From Caprimulgus europaeus (taxonomy: Eukaryota; Chordata; Aves; Caprimulgiformes; Caprimulgidae): DNA of 64,000 nt. Within the stretch, counting starts at the first letter, position 1, and each line of letters begins with the position of its first letter. The translations under genes and the position numbers were made by a program. The notes below the pieces were generated by a model. That model worked only from the letters and a program-made list of their open reading frames with translations. It did no database searches and was not told the DNA's origin. The DNA lies in assembly GCA_907165065.1 (NCBI GenBank), contig OU015528.1, positions 74,753,474-74,817,473 on the forward strand. The letters are read 5' to 3'. Positions 47,669-60,000 of this stretch are shown one piece after another.

Positions 47669-48577
47669 AAATATCCCCTTGCTCAGCCTTTAGGTAGACA
47701 TTTTTCCCAGGCTGGGTGGTCATGAGGGAGAAGGGGATCCCTTTGAGGAGCTGTAGGACCTCAATAGGAGCAACATCTCTGTGAAGGAGACTTCTGCACA
47801 TCAATTCACTAACTGCTGAGATCAGCTGGCATTGCAAGAGCCAGCCACGCAGGAAGAGCTTGGAGGTTTAGAAGCTCTTGGTGCTCAGAGCTGGCTGTGA
47901 TGGATCCAGCTGTCTCTGGTACTTCTGAAGACATCTGTGTCTTTAGGATGAGTGGGCACCCACAGCTCAGAAGTGAGGGACACCTGTAGTGCTGAGACTG
48001 TTTCTCATGCCAGAGAGAGAAGCCAGGCTGCAGTGCCTCAGTAGGGGCTGCCCAAAGCTTGGATTGCACCACAACCATGTGTCCTCCCCATGGAGGATTT
48101 CTTCCAGGTGTGTCTAAACTAGTGTTAATCTGCCTTGTTCTGCTTCCAGCAGCAGCACTTTAGACTTCAGCACAGCCTTTGCTGTGTTACTGACCTGCTT
48201 CAGTCTCTGATTGAAGGTACGTACCTCATTGCCTACCCCATCTCTAGACCATAACACTGTGTCTTTCCTGCTGTCACCCCAGGCATTTAAACTAACACTG
48301 ATGTTCCCACCAGGGCTGCTTTGTGCTTTTCCTTGCAATGTTGACCTATTTTCAGTTGTTATTTTTTAAGGCATGAAAAAACTTTTACTTCACATCTCCA
48401 CCTTTCAGAAAAGGGAAATAATAACAACAGAAAAATGGTCTTGATATTTCTAAGGTAAAGATATGTTTCTGTACAGATACACATTTGTTATTGTAGTGGG
48501 TCAGTTGGGCGATGTTCCTACTGCCATAGCTGAACTCGGACTAATTTAATTTGCTTTGGAACAGATGTCTTGTAGTC
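47669..48577. other. Intergenic, no firm gene
   Basis: The minus strand at 47,690-47,837 gives a protein-like stretch (SLLHRDVAPIEVLQLLKGIP) that runs without a stop into the CR1 fragment. I do not recognise it. It may be a retroelement remnant or chance. Confidence 0.35.
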
Positions 48578-50200
48578 TCGTGGTCCAAAGCAAGGACAAC
48601 CTTGAGGTCACACGAGGTTGCTCAGGCCTTTGTGTGCAGTCAGGTTCTGAGTATGTCCAAGGACAGAAATGTCAGTCTCTCTGTACCACATGTTTCAGTG
48701 TTTGGCCATCCCCATTCTGCAGCATTTTCTCCTTACATCTAACAGATTTCTCGCTGCAGTTTGTGCCTATTGTCTCTAACTCTTGCTGTAAACCTTTAAG
48801 AAGAGTTTGGCTGTCTTCTCTATTTCCCCCATTAGGTACTTGCAGCAGACAGCTGTAGGATCTCCCTGGAGCCTTCTCTTCTTCAAGCTGAGCTATTTTC
48901 TCAGCCTTTCTTTGTGCATCATGTGCTTCAGCTCCCTCATTTTGGTGGTTTTCCACTGAACTCATTCCAGGATGTCAGTGTCTGTGCTGGGGAGCCCAAA
49001 ACTAGACAGTGTCCAGATGTCACCTCACAAACTGCCTCATGGAGGGGAAGAGCTGCTTTCCATGAGCCTCTGGTCGCACTCTTGCCAGTGCAGCCCAGCA
49101 TGTGGCCAGCCCTTTTCATTGCAAGCACACTCTCTTGCTCATGCTCAACTCATCCGTCGAGTCCTTTCCTGCAAGGCAGCTTTGTGGGCGGGCAGGACCC
49201 AGCTTGTCCCACAGCACAGGGTTACTCCATGCCAGGTACAGCACTCTGGTGAACTTCAAGGGGTTCCTGCCAACATGCCTGCTGAGTTCCCTCCAAGAGA
49301 CAGCCCTGCCCTCCAGCACTGGGAACTGCTTCCCAGTGTGGTGTCACCAGCCAGCTTCCTGAGGATTCATTCTTGTCCAGGTCAGTAACACAGAGATAAA
49401 CCAGCATCGGTTCTGCCAGGTGCTGAGGGCTGCCACTAGTAACCAACTGCACTCCATACTGCTGATCACAGCCCTTTGAGCCCGGCAGTTCAGCCCATTT
49501 TCCACCCAAATTACAATCTGCTTGTCCCAAGAAGGCAAAAGCCTTCCTAAGGTCAAGGTGCAGGCTGCACGTTGCCCTACCCTAGTCCACAGAGCCATTC
49601 CACCACAGAAGGCAAGGAGGTTGGCCAGGCACCATTTGCTTTTGGTAAATCTGTGCTGGCTGTTTTCAGTCACCTTGTCCTTGTTATATGTGGACACAGC
49701 AAATCCAGGAGGTCTTACTCCATAATCTTGGAGAATGATGTCTCCAGATCCTTTTTCTTGCCCTTTGTGAAGACTGGTATGACGTTTACCTTTTTCCAGT
49801 CATCAGGAACCTCTCCTGACACCAGGAGAGAGAGCAGCTTTGCAATCACATTGACTCCTACAGATAAATCCCACATGGTCCCATGGACTTGAAAATGCCC
49901 TATCTGCTTCAGTGGTCTCCATCTCAGTCTTCTGCTGTGTGGGTGGGTGATGCTCCAAGGCCCCAGACCCCACTGCTCAGCACAGGGAAGCCAAGAGCAG
50001 ACCATGCCAACAAAGCCTAATGCAGAGAAGTCATTGAGACCCTTGACCTTTTCCATGTCCTTTGTCACTATGTCCCCCTGTTGTGTTTTCCATCTGGTCC
50101 ACATTTTCCTTTGCTTCCCTTTCCCTGCTAATGTACCTGTAGAAGCCCTTCTTGATCATCTTCTGGTGATGAGAAATGAACCTGTGCGTTGGTGGTGGAT
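48578..50200 (-). mobile_element. Old CR1 LINE fragment, about 1.6 kb, minus strand
   Basis: The left part matches the reverse complement of an older CR1 3' region ('tggtccaaagcaaggacaac', 'gcagtttgtgcctattgtct', 'ttggctgtcttctctatttc', 'gcatcatgtgcttcagctcc'). Further right it enters ORF2: the minus strand at 49,715-49,850 reads VSGEVPDDWKKVNVIPVF then KGKKKDLE, a recognisable CR1 reverse-transcriptase N-terminal segment. The right end (about 50,050-50,180, 'ctgtagaagcccttcttgat') fits CR1 further upstream. It is heavily diverged with many stops, so it is older than the other CR1 copies here. The right border is approximate. Confidence 0.82.
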
Positions 50201-53200
50201 TTTGTTGTTCTTGTTACTGTCTCATCTACATCTGTTTTCCCTGGCATCTAAGTTTAAAAAAGCTAATTTTGATGAGTTGGAACAGCTGCCACTTCCCACC
50301 ACAGTAAATTAAGCTTTCAGAAGACCTCATCTTTGGAATTACAGTTCTGATCATAATGAGGATTTTAATAGTCAATTGAGGTGCTTATTAAATTATAACA
50401 CTGTGCATTAGGAGCGTTCCTGTACTGCTGAAGAAATCTTGATCGTTTAGTTTTTATTAGTTTTGTGATTTAATGAACAGAAAACATCAAAAGCCAAGTG
50501 CAAAACAGCTGGATAAAAATGTTCTATAACATTCAGGAAACTGATAGACATAGCTATAAAAATACTTTGCAAAGACGCAGCCCTTCTTAAATGTCATTAA
50601 TTTTAATAAAAAGATGAATGCCAACATTAGTTATCTTAAAAAAGAAAATCACTCCTTCATTTCTTTTCCTAGGTTTCCTAGACAGTCAGTCTGTACTTTA
50701 GTGAAGCTTATCAGCAGATTTGAAAATTATTCATTCTGGACTATTTTGGGGTTGGATTTTTTTTTGGTTGCAATTTTTGTTGTGTGTTTTGGTGGGTTTG
50801 GGGTTTGCTTTTTTTATAAAGGTCAGATTAAGATGCAAAGGACTGGGTTTTTCATATGTGTCCACACACTTCTGTTTTTGGAGTGCATGGCTACACCACA
50901 ACCAGCCGTTGTGCCACTGCGTGGCTCTCAGCACTGCAGCCCGGAGTGGTGCCAGCAACGCCCGAGATCAACCTCCTGTGGTATTAAAGTTTGATCGTGG
51001 AGCATATTAGTGTGAGGGTACAAATAAAGGGCAGTCACCCCAACCACGTGCTTCTCTGTGCCAAGGTGGAGGAGGTATCCTGAATCATTTTGGGGTGTGA
51101 TAGATGGAACAGGGTGGTTTGGTGACATGGGAGTTAGTGCACAAGCCAGCATCACTGGGTGTACTGGCAGTATTGCTGAGATTACCAGAAAAGCAGTAAG
51201 TAAAAAGGAATAATTACATTCAATGCACAGAGAAATTAGGTTTTTGAGGTGGCTCTTGTTTAAAAATGCATATAAGTATATAGGTAAGTGTGTGTTATGT
51301 ATGTATAAAAGTGTTTTAGTTCTCAAACTCCTAAATCAGGACAGCAAAATCACTATTTTTGTTTATTTTTTTCCAGATATGAAAGACCTCTTTGCATAAG
51401 ATGCTGTCAGACATACCAGTGGAAGAAATACCTACACTGCAAACAGGTCTGTGTCAGAATTGGCATGTGCAGTATTTGTTCTGCTTTATCCTTTCAATGG
51501 GACCCTTACCTGAATTTTGAAATGGATGGAGATTTATTGAGATTCCCTTTTCAGTTTGGATTGTGAAGGCAATTGCAGCGTACATCTGAATATAAATAGA
51601 GTTTTCAGTGCAGTTATAATTAGGACTTCAGTAATAAAACTGTTACTCTAGTTGCTTTTTTTTTTTCTTTCCCTTCACCCTCACTTGAATTTGATTTGAG
51701 GGATTTTTATTAACTTTCTGTTTACCTGTGACTAAGAGTTCTCCTATAGCTCAGGAGTCAAAGGTCTGATTTTGTTGGCAGTGAAGGGTTGGGTGCTGTC
51801 ACTGCTGCCCCTAGTTGTCCCTTCATGGTGCCTGTATGCTTACATCTGATTACACAAAATCATTTTGAGGTTTTTTTTCTGGGTTACTAATCTTGTTTAT
51901 CCTGCTTTTGTGAGCAGCCTATGTTTTGTTGTAGCCCCCAAAGGGAGTGACTCCACTGAGCATACATCTACCACTGACCACGGGAGCCACAAACAGGAAT
52001 GCACTCCAAGCTGCCACAAATGCAGCATGTAAACCTGTTCTGGTACATCTTTCCTTAAATCACTGTGACTTTTGCCACTGAGTTTTAAAGGGAATCAGCT
52101 TTTAGGATACAGGCTAAGTTCAGAAGCACTTCTATCCGTGCCTTGGATTGTGTTTATCTGTGTTAGTCTATTGACAGCTGAGTTTTGGATCCATCAACAT
52201 GTCACCTCAGATTCCAGCAAAACCTGTTGCAAAATGGAGTTAAGCTTCCTAAAGCAGCTGTGATGCAGAGTTTTGGTGCACACACGATCATCCTGGAGCA
52301 ACAGGGGCCTTACTCTTGATGGTGCATCTTTGGGAGCAGGGTCTGGCTGGATTGCTCCTGAGCAAGGGGTTTAACAAACGGGCAGGTGTGAAGATCTATT
52401 GGCATGTGTTGGGTTGGCAAAATAATGCAAATTCTTAGCACAGCTTCCTTCCAGCCCTGCTGCTGCTGCTGTCTACCTTATGTTATTACAGTGTATTTGT
52501 TAGTGGGTTTGCTGCCCTCAGTTTACTGCTCTTCTCTGTTCTCCTGGCTCTTATCCAGATCAACTTCTCCATCTCCTGGGGGACTAAGTGGGAGAGCAGC
52601 CTGCAAGGCTGGACCTGGAGCAGGTAGCACACTGCCTTCCTCCCACCTTCATCCTCTTCAGAGCTCTTCTGTCCCTACCTCCCTGCTCTGTCCTGCTTAG
52701 AGATGAATCCCCTTGGCCCAGAGAAAGGGGGACAAGGGGGATGAAGGACAGCAAATTCCAGCAGGAGATCCCCCACCTTCCAGCAGCATCTGCTTCACGT
52801 TGTAGAGCTTGAAGGATGAACTGAGTGTCACACAAATGGCACAAGCTAGCCTGAACCGTGACACCAAGGGCCTGAAGTCCACTTTTGTGAGGCTCTACAG
52901 TGTGGTGGCAACGGGGACATGTGCAAAGATGATGAAAATCATCTTCTGAACTGTGCTGCAGGTCTTAGTTATGGGTGTTTTCAAGTCCCTTAATGTTCTT
53001 TTCCTCAGATGTGTCAGTTGATGCACTCACTGTGTTAGGGCAGATAACAGTGTAAGGACATTGTATATTGAATATGCCCCTTTTAAGCGTATCCCAGCTT
53101 CAGAGGAGTACTAAGCCTCTACAGCTTATTTTTTGCAACCTCTATTTGCACCTGCCTATTTTTTAATGCTTTTCCCCATCTTCCCACCCCAGGTTTTCCC

Positions 53201-53590
53201 TTCTGGACTTTTTTTTTTTAGTTTTCCTCCCCTCCCACCTCCCCAGGTGTTACCCTGTGACTCCTTTTGCTCCTTTCCCTCTCACTGGAAAGCACCAGAA
53301 CTGTTCTCGAAGGCTGGACAGAAAATCCACCCAGGTGCAGACATCCCAGATCTCTCTCAGTGCACATGAGGTATTTCGGAAACACTTGTGCCACTGCACC
53401 AGGGTGACAGCAGGGCCATAAAAATCCCTCCAAACCAATTCACGGAGGGATGAGGCAAGCTCTGACAGCCTCCTTAGGGACAGGAGATGATACAGAGAAT
53501 ATCCGTGCCGGCCTTGGCTGAGCGTTGCTGTCTGCACAGGGCTGATGAAATCCTTGCAGCTCAGTAACCGCTGTCAGAGAAAGGGAAAAA
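50201..53590. other. Intergenic, no gene seen
   Basis: A/T-rich then mixed sequence upstream of PHYH. Short frames only, and no repeat family recognised. Pyrimidine-rich stretches lie around 53,160-53,280. Confidence 0.5.
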
Positions 53591-54010
53591 ATATGGGAAA
53601 GGGGAGGACGTGCAAAAGCAGGCGCTGAGCTCTGCCCAGGTCGGTCCCAGCCTCCAGCAGGCCCTCCCATCGCAAACCGCGCCAGCCCTTGGCTCCCGGC
53701 CGGCTCTCCTCCGAGCATGCACGGCTGCCGGCGCATGTGCGGCCGCGGCACAGGCCAGCGGGGCCCTGCTCCTCCCCGGCCAGGCTCGCAGGGACGGGCA
53801 GGGGACAGGGAGCTCTGGCTGCCCGGCCACCATGGAGCAGCTCGGGAAGCGGCTGGGGCCATCGGCTCGGCTGGACGCCATCCTTCGTCACCTCTCCCCA
53901 CAGCTGGGAGCAGCCCCTGCTCCCGTATCCTTTCTGGTGCGCGGCGGAGGGAGGGAGGGAGGGAGGGGGATATCGGTCCCGTTGGGATCGGGGCTCTGCT
54001 TCCCCCGTCA
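53591..54010 (+). promoter_or_regulatory. PHYH: CpG-rich promoter and 5' end of PHYH
   Basis: G/C and CpG density rises around the PHYH start codon. GCGCATGTGCG at 53,731-53,741 resembles an NRF1 site with one mismatch, followed by GCGGCCGCGG. There is no clear TATA box. The reading frame of the start codon is open for more than 70 codons upstream, so the 5' UTR contains no in-frame stop near the ATG. The transcription start is not determinable. Confidence 0.6.
53832..53924 (+). CDS. PHYH: PHYH exon 1, coding part
   Basis: Encodes [20 protein letters not shown] and on to residue 31. It shares the MEQL start of human PHYH and carries the PTS2. The donor is CCC|GTATCC, not the strongest consensus. 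It was preferred because it puts exon 1 in phase 0 with exon 2. Confidence 0.8.
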
Positions 54011-57000
54011 CAGCCAGCTTTGCACGTCGTTCCCTACGTGCTTGTGTGTCCGTGGGCACCAAGGAGGGCTTCAGGAGGTGATGTGCGCCAGGGCACCCTG
54101 CCCGGGAAGGACGCGTGGGTGACGTCCTGTTCCTGTGCCCTGCTCAGGGGTGGTGACGTGCAGGGGGGCCGTGCCCCAGGACAGCGCTTCCCCAGGCAGC
54201 CCCCACCCGTGTTTTGGGGTCAGCACCCATCCCACCCCAAAAACCTCTTGCTGCCTGGTACTTCCTCGCTTGAGCTTCTGCCCTGCGACCTGTCGGGCGT
54301 GGGGATATTCACCTGACCACCTCCCCTGGTACCGAGCAGGGGGGGTGGTTACCTGCGGTGGATTTTCCTTCTGGACATTCCGTAGGTTTTGGGAGAGAAC
54401 CTCGGTGAGGCTCAGCAATTGCAGAGCGGGTCTCAGGCTGTGGTGAGAGGCACAGGCTGGACTGGTAGATCCGGAGCAGGAAGAACTTGAAGGTTTAGTT
54501 TGTGAGTGGGAAATGAAGTGGGAATGTTGGAGGCTGCCAGCTTTACAGTAGGTCAGAGAAAGGAAACCAGGGCATTGGTCTGCGCCTTGTTTCCAAAAGT
54601 TAAATAAAGACTGCTTGCTGATTTAAAGTTGCTTCCATAAATCTCGCTTTAAAAAAAAATAATAAAAAATAATATATTTTTCAAATGCTTCAGATTCTCG
54701 GTGAGAGCTGAATGCAGACAGGTTACCTTGGAATTACAATAAATTGCTGAAGAGGATGTGATCAAACAGCACGTAGGCAACTTCAAATTTATTAAAAATA
54801 TGAAGATAGATGGATAGTAATTGACTCAGACTGGCAAAAGACAAAGGTGCAAGTAGGAACACAAAATTGGAAATAAGTGCTAGGAAAAGCACCCTGGTTG
54901 TAAAGAGGGAGCAAGTAAGTAAGGAGAGTTGTGAAGTTGTGGATGCTCCTCCCTGGAAGTGTTCTAGAAGGCCAGGTTGGATGAGGCTTTGAGCAACCTG
55001 GTCTAGTGGAAGGTGTCCCTGCTGATGGCAGGGGGGTTGGAACTGGATGATCTTTAAGGTCCCTTCCAACCCAAACCAGTCTGTGATTCTATGAGAGGGC
55101 TGTACAAGCTGTTTTGTTTTTAAGTCCATCTACAATGGTCCTGATGCAAAGAGCTTTGTACAAAAATATGACTTAACTGGGCTGGAACAAGAAAGCTGTG
55201 TGGATAAAAAAAATAGAATATGTAATAAATATACTAAATTTATAAATTAAATGACAGAATCCAGTAAGAATAGATTTATTTGATGTATGTCACCTCAGTG
55301 CAGTGGTTTTGTTGCAATCTTTGGCTTGGTGAGTTGGGTAGGACAGTCAATTTTCCTTCCAGACCATGCTCCTTTTATGAAGGGAGAAGTGTCTTAATAG
55401 AAACGTCTTGATAAAGACATAAAATGTGAAAAGCCACAGGGTCCTGCGCTGCCCTGCTGGGGTGCAGATGTGTGCACCCACCTCTCCGTGCTTGGTGAGC
55501 CCTGCACCAGGAGTTAGCTGCCTTCTGCTGACTGGCCCCGGGCCCCAACCTTCCCAGCCTGGAGAACAGAGCATCCTGATCCTCTCTGTTCATTTAAAAT
55601 TAAACCTGCCTAACAGAGAGCTACATACTGTCTTGTATATAACTAGTTTCCTCCTGTAGCTACTTTTAGGGATCAGTATATTAGAGGTTGGGGTATGTTG
55701 GTTGTGTTGGTTTATTGGAAAATGAAATGTATTGGTTATTTCTACACAACAGTGGAACTCCTCTGCCTTCAGAGTCCTCACGTGTGGCCTCGGGAAGGAA
55801 AGGAAGCAGCGGAAGGTGAAGTGTGCCAGATTTTTCTTGGGAGTTTGGCATAGGAGCCAGAGGGGAGTGCTGCACTGGTAACACCAGTTACCAGCACACT
55901 TACCTCCTTACAGGAAGGCAGCTGAGAAAAAGCCACATTCACAAGTGCCTGTGGAAAACCTCCATTCCCACTGCTGTGAATGCAGCTTGGGTGCTGCCTG
56001 GTTTGGGACTCTGGAAAAAAAAACTAGCACACCAACTGTAGAAGGGAAGGTTTCCTCAAATGCAGGCAAACAGGAGACTCAAAAAGGAACTGCACCTCAA
56101 GTGATTTGGGTGTTTGGCTTCCTCAGATGAAACCCTGATGCTGCTGGCAGAGCAGTGGCTGTCAGGCCAGGACCATCTCACCAGGTCTTTGAGATGGTTT
56201 CTAAAAGAACTACACAAGTGCTTGTCTTAGGTATGCAGGAGTTTGCACCATCCCTTGAGACTCTGCAGGGAGGTGCTTTGGAAAAGCTTCTGGGGATCTT
56301 GAACCTCACTGTGCCTGTGCTTCACTCTCCAGAAGTATTACGGTGCCTGCTTGGTTGGCTAGCATGCCTGTGAATACATTATTCCCAAAAGGGTGTGTGT
56401 GGGGGGAAGAGAAATGTTTAAATACTCCATGTCTTCACCAAAATAAGCTGCTGGAGGTGGCATCTCCTCCCCAGCCTGTGTACCTCTTGTTTTCAGTTGT
56501 CCAAGCAACCCAAAATTGTCTTTGGAGCATTGCAAGTTGGCAAGAGCAAAACCAGTGAGAGGAAGAGCTGCTGCAAAGCCTGGGAGGAAGGTGTTCAAAT
56601 GGAGTCCAGCTCTTGGTGGACTTGTCTGCTGTCCTCCTGTTCTAAGAGGTGGAGGTGTGCTGAGGAGAGCACCACAGCTGGGGTTCAACTGGTGCCTGTG
56701 TCTCCATTATCTGTCTGTGGACATGTAGGAGACTGAATAGCCAAGGGTCCCATTTTCACTGAAACTGGACCTGAAATGTGGTGTGTGGAACAGTAGTGCC
56801 CTCAGCTGGGGAATCCCCTGCTCTGGGACCTGCTGTGGTGGTATCCACCTGGTCTCCCCATGTCCTCTTCCTTCTCTCTCTCTTCTGTCCAGTGCTCAGC
56901 ACCTTTTCCTCCCTTTGCTTCATAATTTTTGCTACACGTTTTTGCATGTTTTGTGTTTCTTCTCCCACTGTATGTGACTCTGGACCAGCTAACTTTTAAG

Positions 57001-60000
57001 CTTCCTGGTGTAGGAATGACTGCAGATACAACTGTTGTGATGAAACCTGTTTTTTATTCCAGAAGCATGCATGCTTGTATGGCACATTTAGAAGGTGGTG
57101 GTGAGGAGTAAAGTCTTTGGTTTACATAAGAACTTGAAGCACAAGGGTCTCCAAACATGCCTGTGCAGACCCAGAGATCTGCATGAAAACGCTCTTTTTT
57201 TTGGTCTTTGCCCCTGGGTGACATTTCAGTACCATGTGCAAAGCTCTTGTGAGGCTTCATTAGAAGTAGGGTTTAACTGCTCTGTCGATGAGAATGCTCT
57301 CTCTGCACAGGAGGACACAAGTGGGTTTATTTAAACCTGTTGAAATGAATTGAGGTGGAGGACAAGCCCATAGGACTCCTCTCTTCGTTCTCTCCCTGTG
57401 AGGTTTGGGAGAGTTACAAATCTCTGCAGTAACTGGAAAGAAGCTGAGGGTTTGCACCACTGCATGGGAATGTGAAGTCCCAGGTTCACCCCATATGACT
57501 TCTGGCTCTGAATTTGGTGCACTGAGGTTGGGAGGGGAGAGATGGAGAAGGACCTCCAGGAGGCAATGCAGGTTTTAGGTGGGTCTGTCTGCTCTCTGGA
57601 GCACAGGGAGGGAAATGGGCAAGTAAACATCTCCACTGAGCATCTCATTGAGTGTCTTGATGTTTGGGGTGATGAATCGAGACCCATGGACTACTCTGGA
57701 GCCCCAGACACTTTGTACTGACTTTTCTGTACACATGGACAAGGCTGTACTATGCTGTGACTTTATACTTTCTGTCAGACATGCTCCTCCAAAGGTGGGA
57801 GAGATTTTTTTTTTTAGAAGCAAAATAAACAAGAACATGAATTGAATGTCCAGCACAGCATTGTAGGATTCAGTAGATGTGTATAGATGTTCTACTACTC
57901 TATTGTGCTTAAGTCTATATTCCTTAACTTCCATCCCAGAGAAGCATTCCTACTTCAGCCCACGTTAGTGCTGTTCCTCAGCTGGGGAGGTTTCGGTAAG
58001 CTGTCGAGACAAAAAAACCCCACCACCCTGCAGAGCTCAATTCTTTTTTCTAGATATTGTGTAGCCTTTAATATTTCAAGGATATATTCTCCTTTGTTTA
58101 ACTGTAGTTTAACCAAAAAGCTTAACCATGCATCTTGAAAATGTGTGAGTGGATAATCTGCTGCAGAAACTATTCCCCTGTGCTTCCATAGCTCTGTTGA
58201 GAGTAAAGCTGCTGAGGGCTGATCCCAGCTTCCCTGCTCACTTCCCTGCTTTGGGAGGGCTCAGGGGGATGCTTTGAATTCCATCACAGAAGGAGTGGGT
58301 GGCTGTGGGCAGGGATGCTGCTCAGCCACAGACACACCATGCCAGCTCTGCTGGGGGATGGGAAACAACTGCAGAAATGAGGTGGACATGCAAGTGGGGA
58401 GGGTTTCTCACTGATTCTCCCCAGCAGCCACCGATACCCCACATGTCACCATCTTCCTGCCAGGTCTCACTGATGGTGCTCCCATTGCTCTGCCCAGCCC
58501 TACTAACATGTTTCTCCTCTGTGTCTCAGCTATACCCTGGACAACGATGTCCTCACCACAGAGCAAAGGCAGTTCTATGAAGACAATGGGTACCTGCTCA
58601 TTAAGAAGCTCGTTTCTGATGAAGACATTGAGCGCTTCAGGTGTGGGACACTTGTGTGTGAGGTGCTGGGGGGTCCTGTGTGCAGCAGCATCCCAAGGGA
58701 GCTCTGGGAAGCTGGAGGAAGCTGGACACTCCCAGCATGGCTGTTGCTTTTGTTTTGCAGAAAGGAGTTTATGAGGATCTGTAAAAAAGAAGTGAAACTG
58801 CCTGGAGTCATGATTATGAAAAATGAATCCCTGAGATCCCAGTATGGTCAGTCTGAAGAAGTAGTTAATAAAGTGCAGGACTTCCAGGAAGACAAAGAGT
58901 TGTTCAGATACTGTACTCTGCCAGAGGTAAAATTAAAAAAAAATAAAAAGACAAAACTGGGGGTGGTGGTGGAAGAGCCTGTATTTATGTATCTATGTTT
59001 TAATGCCTGTATGAAGTAGCCTTTTTGGTTTGGTTCCTTTATCCCTGAGAGTCCCTGCATGTCTCTCCCATAAGTACGTATGCAAGGAAGAGAATATCAA
59101 GCCATCTTTTAAGAGTGTTCTGCATGGACATGGCATGGATAGTGATCGAGGCAGAAGACTCCAAGCAGTGCTCCTCTGTTGGGGAGCCAGCCTGGAATGA
59201 GACTAGCCCAAACTGTGCCAGGCTAGTAGGACAGATCAGCAACATTTTCTGAACGTCTTTTATCCAGGCAAAGCATCTGCTCTCTGGGTGGGACCAGCTT
59301 TGTAGCCAATATTCACGTTGTGGCAGACAGCCATAGCTCTGTGGAAGTGTGACCCTCCCCATCTATCCAACCCCTCCCAGCAGCCTGCTGCACCATCTCC
59401 CATCTTGGCCTCCTACCACCATGCCCATTTGTGCACCATGCCAGATCCTGCCTCCTGCATCCCTCTGTGCTGACCTCCTCCTCCTGTACCTTAGTCCTCA
59501 GCCAAACACCCAGGTCTCAGTGCTTCCTCAGCAAGCTTTCCTCATCTTTCACGTTTCTAACATTTTTTCTAACATTTTATTCCCTGTAGGTCCTCAAATA
59601 CGTTGAGTGCTTCACAGGGCCAAATATCATGGCAATGCACACCATGCTGATCAATAAACTTCCAGACACAGGTAAGGAGAACTTGGATAAGAGGAAAATA
59701 GAGAAGTTGTTATGTGTATGCTGTCTGGCTGGCCAAAATGGAACTTAGTGTTTTAGAAAAGCTGTTTGAAAAAAAAATGAGACAAAATAAAATGAAATAA
59801 ATTTGAAAATTTATGAAGATACTTTGGTAATAGTTTATGTTCTTTTAACCTTGGCTTAATGAGATTACTTTTCTTGTCTTTCAATGTTCAATGGATATTT
59901 GTTTGCAAAGGATGGAGGTTGTCTTGGCTGCACCACTGACGTGTTCAAGTGGGCAGGCGAGCTCCCTGCTCAGGCAGCTGCACTTGCAGAAAGGCCCAGG

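Noticed and set aside
53610..53831. Extension of the PHYH reading frame upstream of the chosen ATG
   Set aside because: The frame is open for 74 codons but has no ATG in good context. The ATG at 53,832 has CCACCATGG, matches the human MEQL start and places the PTS2 near the N-terminus.
53717..54316. 199-residue plus-strand frame and 153/162-residue minus-strand frames over PHYH exon 1
   Set aside because: They are out of frame with, or antisense to, the PHYH start that carries the PTS2. Composition-driven.
57060..57095. Alternative PHYH exon 2 after 'tttttattccag'
   Set aside because: It fits phase but gives [10 protein letters not shown], which does not resemble PHYH. The exon at 57,940-57,995 gives PTS...FRYTLDN and has a better donor.
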